A DNA stretch of 64,000 nt from Geobacter sp. FeAm09 (GCF_008330225.1 NZ_CP042466.1:2412001-2476000); one strand, 5' to 3'. Positions 1 through 9,105 are shown, counted from the stretch's first letter. The notes: generated by a model from the sequence alone, not told the origin. Numbers and translations: made by a program.

Positions 1-1374
1 CACACCGCCGAGGGTGAACAGGCGCTTCGCGCGCTTGTGCTGTAAAGCGACCTCCTGCGGGTCCAGCATATGAGGGATGATCGCCAGGATCGGCACGCCA
101 AAACCCTTGACCGAGCGTGCGTCTTTTACCGATGTGTCCATTTGCTCAAGCAGCAGCAGGATGCCGAAGCTGCCGGCCAAACCGCCGATGATCCCCATCA
201 TCATGATGGCGAGGCGATTCGGGCTTATGGGCGCCGTGGGGAGGGTGGCCGGATCGACAATGCGGAATGTGGTCGATTTGTCCTGGACCTCCATCTGCTT
301 CGAAACCTCGGACTGCCCGTGGCGCGCGAACAGTTGGTCGTAGATATTTTTCTGGTTGTTTCTCTCCAGTTCCAGCTTGTCGAGTTCAGCCCGTGCCGCG
401 GGGATATTTCTGAGCAGCGCCTGATTCGAAGCGATATTGCGGCGCAGCCCATCCTCCGATGCCCTGATGGCCGCTATCTCCGAATCGACTTTTGCCAGTT
501 CGTTGGAATCGAACGTCTGCCCGCCGCCCGCAGCCTTCATCTGCTCCTTGATGGACTCGATTTCGCCTTTTACCGTGAGTACCTCCGGGTAGCTATCGGT
601 ATATTGGGCCTGAAGTTCGTGCAACTGTTTCTGCAGCGCCAGCAGTTTGGAGCGCAGCGGGTCGCTGGTCGTCTTCGTCACATGGCGCATCCCCTCCAAC
701 TGCCGGCGTCTCAGTTCCAGGTCGATGAGTTTTTGCTGTGAAGCGTTGATATCCTGGTACAGTTTCCCCTCGTCGATGGAGATGGCCGTTCCCTTATCAC
801 GCTTATAGGCGTTCACCTCATCTTGCGCCTTGTCCAGTTTCGCCTTGAACGTGGAGATCTGCTCGGAAAGGAACTTGGTGGCATCATAAGATTCGCCGCG
901 TTTTGACGACGTATTTTCTTCTATATAGAGGCGGACCAGTGTGTTGACAAAATCCTGGGCAATTTTCGGATTGCTGTCCTTGTACGAGATTATGAACAGG
1001 TTCTTGTCTTTTACCTGGACATCGATATTCTTCTGGATTCTTTTCACCAGTTCTTCGCTGTCGGCGCCGCTCTTTGCCGCCAGGTTCATATCGGTGCTGT
1101 CGGCGACCTTGGCAAGCAACGTACGGCTGGTTATTGCATAGGTAAGCACCTTTATCGTGTCTTCCATGGACGGTGTAACCGTAAGCCCCTTGACGAGCTC
1201 ACTTATGACGTTTTTTTCAATGAAAACGGTACTCTTTGCCTCAAACTTCTTGGGAAGCACAAAGCTTACAATCGTCACTGCCGTCATAATCAACAGCGCC
1301 AGCACCACAAACAATTCTTTACGCCTGTTCAGAATTTGCAGGAATTTTTTATAATCAAGTTCCGAAGACTGCAT
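1..1374 (-). CDS. Polysaccharide chain-length determinant (Wzz/GumC-like), C-terminus outside window
   Basis: The frame is open from the ATG at 1374 to the left edge, giving 458 residues without a stop. It begins MQSSELDYKKFLQIL, followed by a membrane segment at about residues 20-42 (LFVVLALLIMTAVTIVSFVL), a Wzz-type periplasmic part and a long charged alpha-helical region likely to form coiled coil. The last visible residues (RLFTLGGV) look like the start of the second membrane helix. Such inner-membrane proteins set exopolysaccharide chain length. A GAGGTG Shine-Dalgarno lies just upstream of the start. The export, sugar-transferase and PrsT genes upstream on the same strand suggest the version tied to PEP-CTERM/exosortase loci. 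Whether a tyrosine-kinase domain follows cannot be seen. Confidence 0.85.
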   Translation of the reverse strand, partial: MQSSELDYKKFLQILNRRKELFVVLALLIMTAVTIVSFVLPKKFEAKSTVFIEKNVISELVKGLTVTPSMEDTIKVLTYAITSRTLLAKVADSTDMNLAAKSGADSEELVKRIQKNIDVQVKDKNLFIISYKDSNPKIAQDFVNTLVRLYIEENTSSKRGESYDATKFLSEQISTFKAKLDKAQDEVNAYKRDKGTAISIDEGKLYQDINASQQKLIDLELRRRQLEGMRHVTKTTSDPLRSKLLALQKQLHELQAQYTDSYPEVLTVKGEIESIKEQMKAAGGGQTFDSNELAKVDSEIAAIRASEDGLRRNIASNQALLRNIPAARAELDKLELERNNQKNIYDQLFARHGQSEVSKQMEVQDKSTTFRIVDPATLPTAPISPNRLAIMMMGIIGGLAGSFGILLLLEQMDTSVKDARSVKGFGVPILAIIPHMLDPQEVALQHKRAKRLFTLGGV

Positions 1375-1415
1375 ATGCACCTCACGAGCAAAGTTTTACG
1401 CGTACCGGCCGCCCA

Positions 1416-2222
1416 TCAAAAAAGGCTTTCCTTGACAAGGACGTAATCACCCGCCTCCAATACCAGATTCTGGGACAGATCCCCCTGTTTGAAAAGCTTT
1501 TTGGCCTTGACTTCCAGGGATCGCTCTTGTTGCCCGACCTTTCTTCTGATGACGATATCATCCTGATCCGCAAATTTCGTGAATCCTCCCGCTTCGAGTA
1601 TCGCCTCCATGACCCTCATGCCTTCCCGGTATTCGATGGCCTTGGGCGTATTGACGGCGCCGAGGATGTAGACATTCTTGTCCAAGAGGAGCGGGATGAA
1701 GAGCGAATCCCCGGATTCGAGCAGGATGTCGTTCTCCGACTCCCCCTTGATGAACAGCCGGTAGAAATCCTCTTTCACCCTTTTCCCGTTCCGCAGCAAA
1801 TATGCTCTCCTCAGATCGGCCGTCTTGACCTCGCCAAGCGTGCATAGCAACTGCAGGAGCGTCGTCCGCCTCTGGAGGTCATAGACCCCCGACTTGATTC
1901 CGCCGCCGTAAATATACACCTTGCTGTTGGTGATATCCTTCACGGTAACCGTGACAATCGGGTTCTTCACCAGTTCCTTGAGGCGCGTCCCCAGGGCCAC
2001 CTGCAAACCCGTGGGGGTAGTGCCGCTGGCGGCCACGTCCCCCAGGCCCGGAACGGTAATCTTGCCGTCAGGGCGCACCTTCACGGAAAACGTCAGCTCC
2101 TTCACTCCCCAGACGGCAATATCCAGGCCATCGCCTTCACCGATCACATAGTCTGCCGCGCCGGCCGCCAAGGGAAACAGTAACACCATACCGAGACCTA
2201 CCAACAGCCGCTTCATTTTCAT
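1416..2222 (-). CDS. Polysaccharide biosynthesis/export protein (Wza/SLBB family)
   Basis: 268-residue exported protein. An N-terminal signal peptide (MKMKRLLVGLGMVLLFPLAAGA) is followed by a Poly_export domain at about 25-105 (YVIGEGDGLDIAVWG, then VRPDGKITVPGLGDV) and two SLBB-like segments (KVYIYGGGIKSG and NVYILGAVNTPKA). It should form or line the outer-membrane channel through which the polysaccharide leaves. The ATG at 2222 was chosen over upstream codons because GAGGA precedes it and the signal peptide starts there. It sits 35 bases after the sugar transferase and 41 bases before the chain-length determinant, so the three are probably co-transcribed. It has no obvious lipobox, unlike E. 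coli Wza. Confidence 0.88.
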   Translation of the reverse strand: MKMKRLLVGLGMVLLFPLAAGAADYVIGEGDGLDIAVWGVKELTFSVKVRPDGKITVPGLGDVAASGTTPTGLQVALGTRLKELVKNPIVTVTVKDITNSKVYIYGGGIKSGVYDLQRRTTLLQLLCTLGEVKTADLRRAYLLRNGKRVKEDFYRLFIKGESENDILLESGDSLFIPLLLDKNVYILGAVNTPKAIEYREGMRVMEAILEAGGFTKFADQDDIVIRRKVGQQERSLEVKAKKLFKQGDLSQNLVLEAGDYVLVKESLF

Positions 2223-2257
2223 ACATTCCTCACAATACCGGGATAGTTGCAGGAGCG

Positions 2258-3655
2258 CTACTGCCCACCGCGGCCGAAAAGCACCACCTTGATGGTTTCG
2301 AAAAAGATCAGCGTATCCAGGAACGGGCTGAGATTTTTGATATAGAACAGGTCGTAGCGCAATTTCTCGATGGCGTCCTCCACCGACGAACCATACGGAT
2401 AGCGCACCTGCGCCCATCCGGTCAGGCCCGGCTTGATGAAGTGCCGCTTCGAATAGTACGGGATGACCTGTTTCAGTTTTTCGACAAATTCAGGCCGCTC
2501 CGGACGCGGTCCCACAAAACTCATGTCCCCCTTCAGCACGTTGTAGAGCTGGGGGATTTCATCGATGCGCGATTTCCTGAACAGCCCCCCAAGCTTGGTC
2601 ACGCGGGGATCGTTTTTGGCGGCCCAGATGGCGCCGGACTTCGCCTCCGCATCCTGGCGCATGGTTCTGAACTTGTACAGGTGGAACATCTTCTCCTTGT
2701 TGCCGACACGCACCTGCTTGAAAAACACCGGGCCCGGAGAATCCAGCTTGATGGCCAGGGCGATCAAGGGGAAAAAGGGGAGCGTCAGGAACAGGCCTAT
2801 CAACGACAGGACGATATCGATGTAACGTTTGCAGAGGCTGAAATAGATCGGCCGGCGAAAGCCGCTGGAGAAAATGATCCAACTGGGAGTGATGTGCTCC
2901 AACATAAGCTTGCCATGGATGAGTTCATAGAACGACGGGGCATCCATCACCTCAAAACCGTTCAATTTACAGCGCAACACGTCCCTGAGCGGAAAAACGC
3001 CCCTTCTCTCCGACAACGCAACGACGATTATGTCGGCTTGCGCCTGACGTGTGGCGGCCATCAGATCGTCGGCGTTGCCAACGATCTGGTCGTGGGGAAC
3101 GACAATACCCTCCCCCTGTCTGTCATTGTCGCTGGCGCCATTGCAGTTGCATAACGCGTATCCCGCCAAGGTATAATTGCGGTTGTGGGCCGAACAGAAC
3201 TCTCCCACCTGGCTGGCCAGCGGGCCGGTCCCCAGCACCAGAACGCGCCGGGAAAATCGTGGGTTGTGGCGGCCGACCAGATAAAAGACCACATGCCAGA
3301 TAAACTGCAGGAGAGCAAAAGCGGCAATCGAGATTACCAGCACGCCGCGCCCGAGCATAATGGCCGGGTCGATGTAATAGACGATGGAAAGCAGGAAGAA
3401 TGAAGTTGCCGCACCAAGCAGCGTATTGATGATGATCTCGCGTTTTCGGGTGTTTCTGTCGAAATCATAGGTATCCATCAGGTGCGAGGCAAACAGGATG
3501 GCCAGAACAAAAACAAATGCAGTATAAAATGTCGAGGTCGCAAACAATTTACCGGCGACTTCCTGATAGCCGAGTCGTGCCACGGCTGCCGAATAGAGCG
3601 ACAGCAGAGCCAGCACGACATCGACCAGTATGAGGATAAGCCAGCGCAAACTCAT
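2258..3655 (-). CDS. Undecaprenyl-phosphate sugar phosphotransferase, PEP-CTERM-locus type (EpsB-like)
   Basis: 465-residue initiating sugar transferase. Four to five membrane helices fill about residues 1-125, a nucleotide-binding-like domain spans about 135-245, and a further helix near 275-300 precedes the conserved bacterial sugar-transferase domain. Diagnostic motifs are LDSPGPVFFKQVRVG, KFRTM, SRIDEIPQLYNVLKGDMS and FVGPRPERPEF. The family moves a sugar-1-phosphate from a nucleotide sugar to undecaprenyl phosphate on the inner membrane, the first step of repeat-unit assembly. The KPGLTGWAQVRYPYG segment and the neighbouring PrsT gene fit the subgroup found in PEP-CTERM/exosortase loci. 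Its start lies 7 bases after the PrsT stop, which indicates one operon. Confidence 0.9.
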   Translation of the reverse strand: MSLRWLILILVDVVLALLSLYSAAVARLGYQEVAGKLFATSTFYTAFVFVLAILFASHLMDTYDFDRNTRKREIIINTLLGAATSFFLLSIVYYIDPAIMLGRGVLVISIAAFALLQFIWHVVFYLVGRHNPRFSRRVLVLGTGPLASQVGEFCSAHNRNYTLAGYALCNCNGASDNDRQGEGIVVPHDQIVGNADDLMAATRQAQADIIVVALSERRGVFPLRDVLRCKLNGFEVMDAPSFYELIHGKLMLEHITPSWIIFSSGFRRPIYFSLCKRYIDIVLSLIGLFLTLPFFPLIALAIKLDSPGPVFFKQVRVGNKEKMFHLYKFRTMRQDAEAKSGAIWAAKNDPRVTKLGGLFRKSRIDEIPQLYNVLKGDMSFVGPRPERPEFVEKLKQVIPYYSKRHFIKPGLTGWAQVRYPYGSSVEDAIEKLRYDLFYIKNLSPFLDTLIFFETIKVVLFGRGGQ

Positions 3656-3662
3656 TGAGACC

Positions 3663-6305
3663 TCATCTTCTCAGTTCAGACAACACGGTTTTAGCGGCAG
3701 CGGCATCGGCAAAGTCGCCAAGCGTAAGAGCTTTTTGCAATGTTCGCACCGCATTTGCCTTATCTCCGGATTCCTTGTAGGCAAGCGCCAGGTGATAATT
3801 GATCGTCGGGTTGTTCTGGAGATTGACGGCCTTTTCCAAAACCTTCTTCGCATCGCCTACACGGCGGTTCTTCAGCAGGGCATAACCAAGCGTGTCCAGA
3901 ACTCCCGCATTCCCGGGTTCAAGCTTATAGGCCATGATAGCCAGGCGCAGGGCTTCTTCCTTATTGCCATGACCGTCTGCACTGAGATAGGCCAGATTGT
4001 TCAAGGCCGGTACATAGGTATTTGATTTCTCCAGGCAGAGCCGGTATTTTTCGGCGGCTTCCTTCTTTTTCCCCTTCTGGTCGAATATGGAGCCCTGCGC
4101 GTAAATGGCCGGTGCGAAGTCAGGTTTTTTACGCGCGGCGTCGACATACGCCGCCATCGCCTGATCATAATCTTTTTTAATTTCGAATAGTTTGCCCAAA
4201 TAGAGGAGGGCATTCACATTATTGGCATCGACGTGCAAACCATTCTTCATTTCCCTGATCGCGCTGTTGTAATCCTTCTGGCTTTCGTAAACGGAACCGA
4301 GCAACATATAGCCGCGCGCCGAATTCGGATACTTGGTGATGACCTTGCGCGCCTGCTCTACCGCCTTGGCGGTATCCTTCATGGTTGCATAGGTATTAAC
4401 CTTCAGGACAATGCCCGCCTCAGGGTTCAGGGCCTCCACGTCATCGAAAATCTTGATGGCGTCCTTGTATTTCTTATCGGCGACCAGAATGCGCCCCTTC
4501 ATCTCAAGGGCAGGGACATCCCGCGGATTTATCTTGATCGCTTCATCCAGCACATTTATCGCCTTGCCGGTTTCCTTCCGTTTCAGATAATGGCTCGCCT
4601 GCGCCAAAAATGCCGCCGGGATATTGGCATCTTTCGCCTTCTGGTAATAGGCAAGGGCTGAACGGTCGTCGCCCTTTATCTCGTAGAGAGCGGCCAGGCC
4701 GAGCATTGCCTGAGCGTTATGCGGATCATTGCGGTGCAGGGTGCCGTACTCGGCAATGGCTTGGTCGTAATTACCGGTAGCGGCATAATACGTAGCCAGA
4801 CTCTGGTAGGATGCGGGCAGCAGAGGGTCGATTTCTTTTGCCTTTTGCAGGTTTTTGAGGCCTTCGGCCTGCTTGTTTTCGGAGAAAGAGAGTGCCGCCA
4901 GGGCGTTATACAACACGGCATCGCCCTTCTTTCCCGTCAGGCCGGCCCTGAGAACGGACAGCGCCTTGGCATTGTTTCCCTTGCGCATATGGTAGGAGGC
5001 GAGCAGCAGGCGGCTGTTCAGAGAGTCGGGAGCCATCTTGACGGCCGCTGCAAGCTCCATTTCTCCCTCTGAATTTTTCCCGCGGCTGAAATAGTAATAC
5101 CCCTTTTTCTGATAGGCATCCACCATCTTGGGATCGGCTTTTGTCGCCCGGTTCAACTCCTGCATGCCCTCTTCGAACATCCCCTTTGCCATGTAGGCGT
5201 TGCCGAGCATATTGTGGGCGACCGCATCCCTGTCATCCTGTTGCAGCACTTTATTGATCTCGGCAATCGCATCGTCAGTCCGCTTCTGGGTCAGAAGGAT
5301 CGCCCCGGTCATGAGCCGGGCCTGCCGTGAAGTGGGCACCACGTCGAGGATCTTGCGGAATTGGCTCAATGCGCTTTCAAGCTCACCCAGATTATAGTTG
5401 CAGAGCCCGAGAAAGTAATATGCCTCCAAGGTCGGCGCAATCTTTATGGAGTTCTGGAGTTGGGCGGCGGCCTCCGCATACTTCTTGCGCTGGTAGCTCA
5501 CCAGACCCTTCAGGCGATAGCCATCGGCTCTTTTGGGGAACTCTTTGATCAACTCGTCCGAGGCTTTGTCGGCCTTGTCGAACTCCCCCTTTTCAATGCG
5601 GATCAGCCCCGACTTGTAAGCGGCGAGTGTCTCGGAATGGCTGATTGCAAGAATTTTCTGATAAATCTCCAATGCCTTGTCGGCGTTTCCCGCACTCTTT
5701 TCCAGGGCGGCAAGCATGTAATAGGCACGGGGGTTTTTCGGGTCGGCGGCAACGATCTCATCCAGGAGCCCTTTTGCCTTCTGCTCTTTCCCGGCAGACA
5801 CGTAGAGCGCAGCCAGTTCGAGTTTCGTCCGTGAACGCTGGGGGTCTGCTTTGAGGGCCTGCAGCAGGTAGCTCTCCGCGTCGTCGTACTTTTTGTTCAC
5901 GGCGCACGCTATCCCCAGGGTTTCCAGACCCTCGGCGTTGCCCGGATGCTTGCCGAGGTACTGCCCCGCCAGCTTGAAAGCCTCGTCCGGCTTCTTCGAA
6001 GCAATCATCAGCTTCGCCAATTCCAGCACAACGTCATCACGGGAAGGATTCTGTTTCAGAACCTTGGTAAATTCCTTCTCCGCCTGTTCCCGTTTCCCCA
6101 GGGCGGCATATGCCTTTGCCAGTTGGAAACGCGCATCGCTATAGTTTTCATCCTTCTCCAGGGCGCTTTTGAAAAGAACCAGGGCAGCGCTCGGATTGGA
6201 ACTGTTCAGCTGCTTGAGCCCCTCACTGAACAACTCCTCCTTCGATTTACTGCCGCAAGCCGAACAGGCTAACAGGATCAAGGCCACTAAAAATATCCTA
6301 AACAC
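3663..6305 (-). CDS. prsT: PEP-CTERM system TPR-repeat lipoprotein (PrsT-like)
   Basis: 880 residues made almost wholly of tetratricopeptide repeats (for example ALVLFKSALEKDENYSDAR, ARFQLAKAYAALGKREQA). The N-terminal lipoprotein signal (LALILLACSAC-like region, candidate lipidated Cys at 14 or 17) places it on a membrane. Length and architecture match the TPR lipoproteins of PEP-CTERM/exosortase exopolysaccharide loci, whose exact function is not established; scaffolding of polymer export is the usual inference. The start is GTG at 6305, preceded by AGGAGG eight bases upstream. It is the first gene of a minus-strand operon with the sugar transferase, export protein and chain-length determinant. 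Candidate sigma-70 and sigma-54 promoters lie upstream. Confidence 0.88.
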   Translation of the reverse strand: MFRIFLVALILLACSACGSKSKEELFSEGLKQLNSSNPSAALVLFKSALEKDENYSDARFQLAKAYAALGKREQAEKEFTKVLKQNPSRDDVVLELAKLMIASKKPDEAFKLAGQYLGKHPGNAEGLETLGIACAVNKKYDDAESYLLQALKADPQRSRTKLELAALYVSAGKEQKAKGLLDEIVAADPKNPRAYYMLAALEKSAGNADKALEIYQKILAISHSETLAAYKSGLIRIEKGEFDKADKASDELIKEFPKRADGYRLKGLVSYQRKKYAEAAAQLQNSIKIAPTLEAYYFLGLCNYNLGELESALSQFRKILDVVPTSRQARLMTGAILLTQKRTDDAIAEINKVLQQDDRDAVAHNMLGNAYMAKGMFEEGMQELNRATKADPKMVDAYQKKGYYYFSRGKNSEGEMELAAAVKMAPDSLNSRLLLASYHMRKGNNAKALSVLRAGLTGKKGDAVLYNALAALSFSENKQAEGLKNLQKAKEIDPLLPASYQSLATYYAATGNYDQAIAEYGTLHRNDPHNAQAMLGLAALYEIKGDDRSALAYYQKAKDANIPAAFLAQASHYLKRKETGKAINVLDEAIKINPRDVPALEMKGRILVADKKYKDAIKIFDDVEALNPEAGIVLKVNTYATMKDTAKAVEQARKVITKYPNSARGYMLLGSVYESQKDYNSAIREMKNGLHVDANNVNALLYLGKLFEIKKDYDQAMAAYVDAARKKPDFAPAIYAQGSIFDQKGKKKEAAEKYRLCLEKSNTYVPALNNLAYLSADGHGNKEEALRLAIMAYKLEPGNAGVLDTLGYALLKNRRVGDAKKVLEKAVNLQNNPTINYHLALAYKESGDKANAVRTLQKALTLGDFADAAAAKTVLSELRR

Positions 6306-6555
6306 TTACACCCCCTCCTGGCTGGGCCAGAGACATCGTGCATGCTTCAAAGAAAGTAATTGTTCGCTACGTCCGGCTTCCTTGCCGCCCCCCCTCGCAA
6401 TCCAAGCCTCCGTTGCCCATTCCGACAGCGGGATTCACAATTGTCAGAATGGTCCGACCCGCGCCAACACAGTATTGATCTGCAATTTTGCGAACAAACG
6501 GCCATCCCAGGGGGGCCAATTTACTCTTTTCCCAAGCCAAACGCTACTGTCGGTA

Positions 6556-6584
6556 ATCTTAACAACCAGCAACGAACGGGTCAA
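6556..6584 (-). promoter_or_regulatory. Candidate sigma-70 promoter of the prsT operon
   Basis: On the minus strand TTGACC (6584-6579) is separated by exactly 17 bases from TAAGAT (6561-6556). Transcription would start near 6549, leaving a leader of about 245 nt before the GTG of prsT. Based on sequence match only. Confidence 0.45.
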
Positions 6585-6758
6585 ACCATGCAAATAATCC
6601 TATGAAAACAAGCCATTGCATTGCAGGCACATAAATTGCTTAAAAAATACAAAACTTACGCGATTTTTCAAGGGCGCTTTTCAGCAACAGACCCGGCGAC
6701 ATGAGAGTAAAAATGATTACCGATGTGCCTGTCAGCTATTCAAACCACAAACAAGAAT

Positions 6759-6773
6759 GCAAACACTAGGCCA
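6759..6773 (-). promoter_or_regulatory. Candidate sigma-54 promoter upstream of prsT
   Basis: The minus strand reads TGGCCTAGTGTTTGC: GG and GC are separated by 10 bases, with intact TGGC and TTGC blocks (consensus TGGCAC-N5-TTGC). The PEP-CTERM gene at 7873-8463 has a similar site, so both could share a sigma-54 activator of the PrsK/PrsR type. The leader would be long (about 440 nt), which lowers confidence. Confidence 0.35.
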
Positions 6774-7002
6774 ACACCGTCAACAGCACACCCCAAAAAC
6801 ATATGACATCGTTTTGAATTTGAGTGACACTTTTATGAGGACGAACGCGAAGAACCCTTAAAATATTATAATTCACCGCCAACACCAGATAATTTTGCGG
6901 CATTTATTCAAGATATTCTTAAACACTATTATAAATTGTCATAGTTATCAACACATTTCACTGCAATTTCCCTCATAATATCAGTATCGAGGAGATACCA
7001 AA

Positions 7003-7356
7003 ATGGAGAAGCGGAATTTCACCAGGGTTGCCTTTTCCGGCGGAGCCTCAATCAAGTATAAAGAGCAAATTCTCTGGGGGAACATCGAGAACGTGAGCCT
7101 GCAGGGTTTCTTCATCAAAACAAAGCATGATCTGCCACTCGGCAACCCGCTGGAAGTAACCATTTACCAATCTCCCAACTCATCCATTTACCTGAATGCC
7201 AGCGTGGTTCGCAGTGAAGAAGAAGGTGTAGGCATGAAAATCAGCGGAGTGGACGTAAACTCATTCGTCCGCCTCAGGGATGTGGTTTCACAGCAGTGCA
7301 ACGATCAGACGCTTATCATGCATGAAACCTACAAAATGGCGAACTGCATCCACTGA
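7003..7356 (+). CDS. PilZ-domain protein (probable c-di-GMP receptor)
   Basis: 117-residue single-domain protein. Both PilZ signatures are present: an N-terminal RxxxR (RNFTR, residues 4-8) and NVSLQG (NxSxxG) about 25 residues later, which in the family wrap around cyclic di-GMP. It is cytoplasmic, with no signal peptide. A GAGGAG ribosome site precedes the ATG. It is divergent from the exopolysaccharide operon and next to a PEP-CTERM gene, so a role coupling c-di-GMP to matrix production is plausible but is only inferred from position. Confidence 0.85.
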   Translation: MEKRNFTRVAFSGGASIKYKEQILWGNIENVSLQGFFIKTKHDLPLGNPLEVTIYQSPNSSIYLNASVVRSEEEGVGMKISGVDVNSFVRLRDVVSQQCNDQTLIMHETYKMANCIH

Positions 7357-7818
7357 TTCCCGTACCCCCCCTCGTTCAGGTCATCGCCTGGACGCCCCGT
7401 CGATACCCTGTCCGCGCCACCCTCTGCTTTCCAAAATCTTGCCCATACGGAAAAACATCCGCCGCCACCTCCCCTCGCACCCTTGCCTTTCTCCTCTACA
7501 AATCACGCTAAGCGGTCTTGATGCCGCCCACCGCGGAAGAAAGGTCGGAATCCGCCAAAGCACCGACACGCGTTTTCCCAGCCCCTTGGGCGCGCCCCAC
7601 GACGGCCACAATCAAGCCGGCAGCAGCACGCTCTTGTACGCGCTTAGCCGTTACAATGAAAATTGGGCAAATGCGTCGCTTTTGTGTGCCGATTTCACAA
7701 CAATTTTGCTGATGCCCTGGGACCGGTGCGCTTCCCGGGCGGTTTTGTGCGTCTCAAACTGGGGCTTGGTTGCCTGGGTGGGGAAATGGTGCCATTCATA
7801 CCATGCGAGACAAAACGA
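7357..7818. other. Intergenic stretch with no supported gene
   Basis: Reading frames on both strands across about 7380-7890 show no recognised domain, no good ribosome site and no codon pattern favouring one strand. One minus-strand stretch (about 7520-7720) reads as fairly ordinary residues but has no start or known relative; it could be a decayed gene. Confidence 0.4.
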
Positions 7819-7850
7819 AAGGGACGTTATCGGCCATGATAACGTCCCTT
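7819..7850 (-). terminator. Rho-independent terminator of the PEP-CTERM gene
   Basis: A perfect 13-bp stem (AAGGGACGTTATC at 7819-7831 with GATAACGTCCCTT at 7838-7850) and a 6-base loop lie just past the PEP-CTERM stop codon; the minus strand continues with a T-rich TTTCGTTTTG. Confidence 0.85.
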
Positions 7851-7872
7851 CGAGAGGTCGGACTACGAGGGT

Positions 7873-8463
7873 CTATGCTTTGTTGTTCTGACGGCGTTTG
7901 CCGTAAATGGCCAGGCCGACCATACCGAGCCCCACCAACGCTATCGTGCCCGGCTCAGGCACTGGCGCCCCCGGCATATCACAGCCGGTTGCCTCGATCC
8001 CTGCACTCTCAAGGATGTAATTGCCATGGTTCCACAAGATACTGAGGGCAAGCTTGCCGTCCGCCGCGAGATCGGTAATGAGGGAGGCGGTGAAAAGGTC
8101 ATTGGTTGCCCAATCCCAGCCTAACTGGTCATGAATATCGCCGCTCGTAGTATTCCATGAACCGACAACCAGCTTGACCTTGTCGGCGGCAGACCCGGCC
8201 AGATCGGTTATTTCGATGAAGAACTGAATACTGCTGATCGTATCGACACCGGGGGTAAACGGAGGCGATATGTTGAAATTTGCCGTCACATGGTCGGATG
8301 AATCGTTGAACGTTGACCCGAAGTTAATGCTGTCCGTCCATGTGTAGGAAGTCCCTGGCGTGCAGGGGTTTTCAGGCGTGCAACTTGTTGCCGAGGCAAC
8401 TCCGGTCATGGCAGCCAACGTCAATCCTACCGCAATCAATCCTGCCAAAAATGTTTTCTTCAT
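7873..8463 (-). CDS. PEP-CTERM sorting-domain exported protein
   Basis: 196-residue secreted protein. A signal peptide (MKKTFLAGLIAVGLTLAAM...ASA) leads to a mature region of about 140 residues with no recognised domain. It ends in a textbook PEP-CTERM tail: VPEPGTIALVGLGMVGLAIYG, then basic KRRQ. An exosortase should cleave near the PEP motif and deliver the protein to the surface or matrix. There are a few Cys (CTPENPC near the mature N-terminus, another close to the tail). A GAGGAGGAG ribosome site, a sigma-54 promoter and a terminator make it monocistronic. The exosortase itself is not in this window; it would be expected beyond the left edge with the EPS genes. Confidence 0.92.
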   Translation of the reverse strand: MKKTFLAGLIAVGLTLAAMTGVASATSCTPENPCTPGTSYTWTDSINFGSTFNDSSDHVTANFNISPPFTPGVDTISSIQFFIEITDLAGSAADKVKLVVGSWNTTSGDIHDQLGWDWATNDLFTASLITDLAADGKLALSILWNHGNYILESAGIEATGCDMPGAPVPEPGTIALVGLGMVGLAIYGKRRQNNKA

Positions 8464-8523
8464 GGTGGCCTCCTCCTCAATTTGTCATACGCTTTTTCAA
8501 AGACTCGTTTGTGCAGCAAAAGT

Positions 8524-8538
8524 GCAAGCACAATGCCA
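8524..8538 (-). promoter_or_regulatory. Sigma-54 promoter of the PEP-CTERM gene
   Basis: The minus strand reads TGGCATTGTGCTTGC, matching the -24/-12 consensus in both conserved blocks with correct GG-N10-GC spacing. Transcription would start near 8512, about 50 nt before the ATG. PEP-CTERM genes are often sigma-54 dependent in organisms with PrsK/PrsR, which supports the call. Confidence 0.7.
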
Positions 8539-8985
8539 CTCCTACAACATATCAATAATATTAAATATTTTCTGTCACTCCCCTCTATAGCTCCCAATTT
8601 GTAAGTATATTCGACAAGACGTTCGGTAGCCCCGCAACGATGGAGGCTACTTAAAAACCCCAGCCGCAAAAATTTACTAAAACATTTCAAACAGTTCCGC
8701 AGACAGCCGCGTTATATAGGTATTTACTAATAATATATACAAATCTTCCTGTAAGGTATTATGTCAGACAGATTCTTCACGTGCAGAACAGAAGCACTAA
8801 CGGCGATCCAGGACACTACGCACGAAGGGCAAACAAAAAGAGCCTCAAAGCCCTCTTTTGCCGTTCCGGATATGAAATTGTCATGAGGGGATGCGGACCA
8901 GCACTTTACCAGAGACTAACCGCACTGAACAACACGAGAGGGAGGGGGAACTGGAACCAGCAAGGGGCAGCACGAGACAAAAAGA
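8539..8985. other. Intergenic region upstream of the PEP-CTERM promoter
   Basis: No gene is supported. The part next to the sigma-54 promoter is AT-rich, as expected where an activator and IHF would act. Near 8828-8862 an imperfect hairpin (AAAGAG paired with CTCTTT) with flanking A/T tracts may be an extra terminator. Confidence 0.4.
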
Positions 8986-9019
8986 AAGCGGGTCTACAGA
9001 AAACTCTGTAAACCCGCTT
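8986..9019 (-). terminator. Terminator after tRNA-Pro
   Basis: A 15-bp stem with one wobble pair (arms 8986-9000 and 9005-9019, core AAGCGGGT) and a 4-base loop directly follow the tRNA-Pro 3' end on the minus strand, then TCTTTTTG. It likely ends the pheT-ihfA-merR-tRNA transcript. Confidence 0.8.
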
Positions 9020-9023
9020 AAAA

Positions 9024-9100
9024 TGGTCGGTGCGACTGGATTCGAACCAGCGACCACTAGACCCCCAGTCTAGTGCGCTACCAAGCTGCGCTACGCACCG
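9024..9100 (-). tRNA. tRNA-Pro (anticodon GGG)
   Basis: 77 nt including an encoded CCA. The acceptor stem is CGGTGCG/CGCACCG, and the T arm carries GGTTCGAATCC. The anticodon stem CTAGA/TCTAG encloses the loop CTGGGGG, giving anticodon GGG. It starts 5 bases past the MerR stop codon. Confidence 0.95.
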
Positions 9101-9105
9101 CTATG

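Larger units (their letters stand above)
6306..7002. other. Divergent intergenic region between prsT and the PilZ gene
   Basis: This 697-base region has no convincing gene; its short open frames lack ribosome sites and family likeness. It is AT-rich toward the PilZ side. It holds two minus-strand promoter candidates for the prsT operon (listed separately), so the prsT leader could be about 245 or 440 nt depending on promoter. No riboswitch or leader peptide was recognised in it. Confidence 0.5.

Noticed and set aside
7518-7712. Possible gene fragment on either strand
   Set aside because: No start, family match or consistent coding bias; kept only as a possible decayed sequence.
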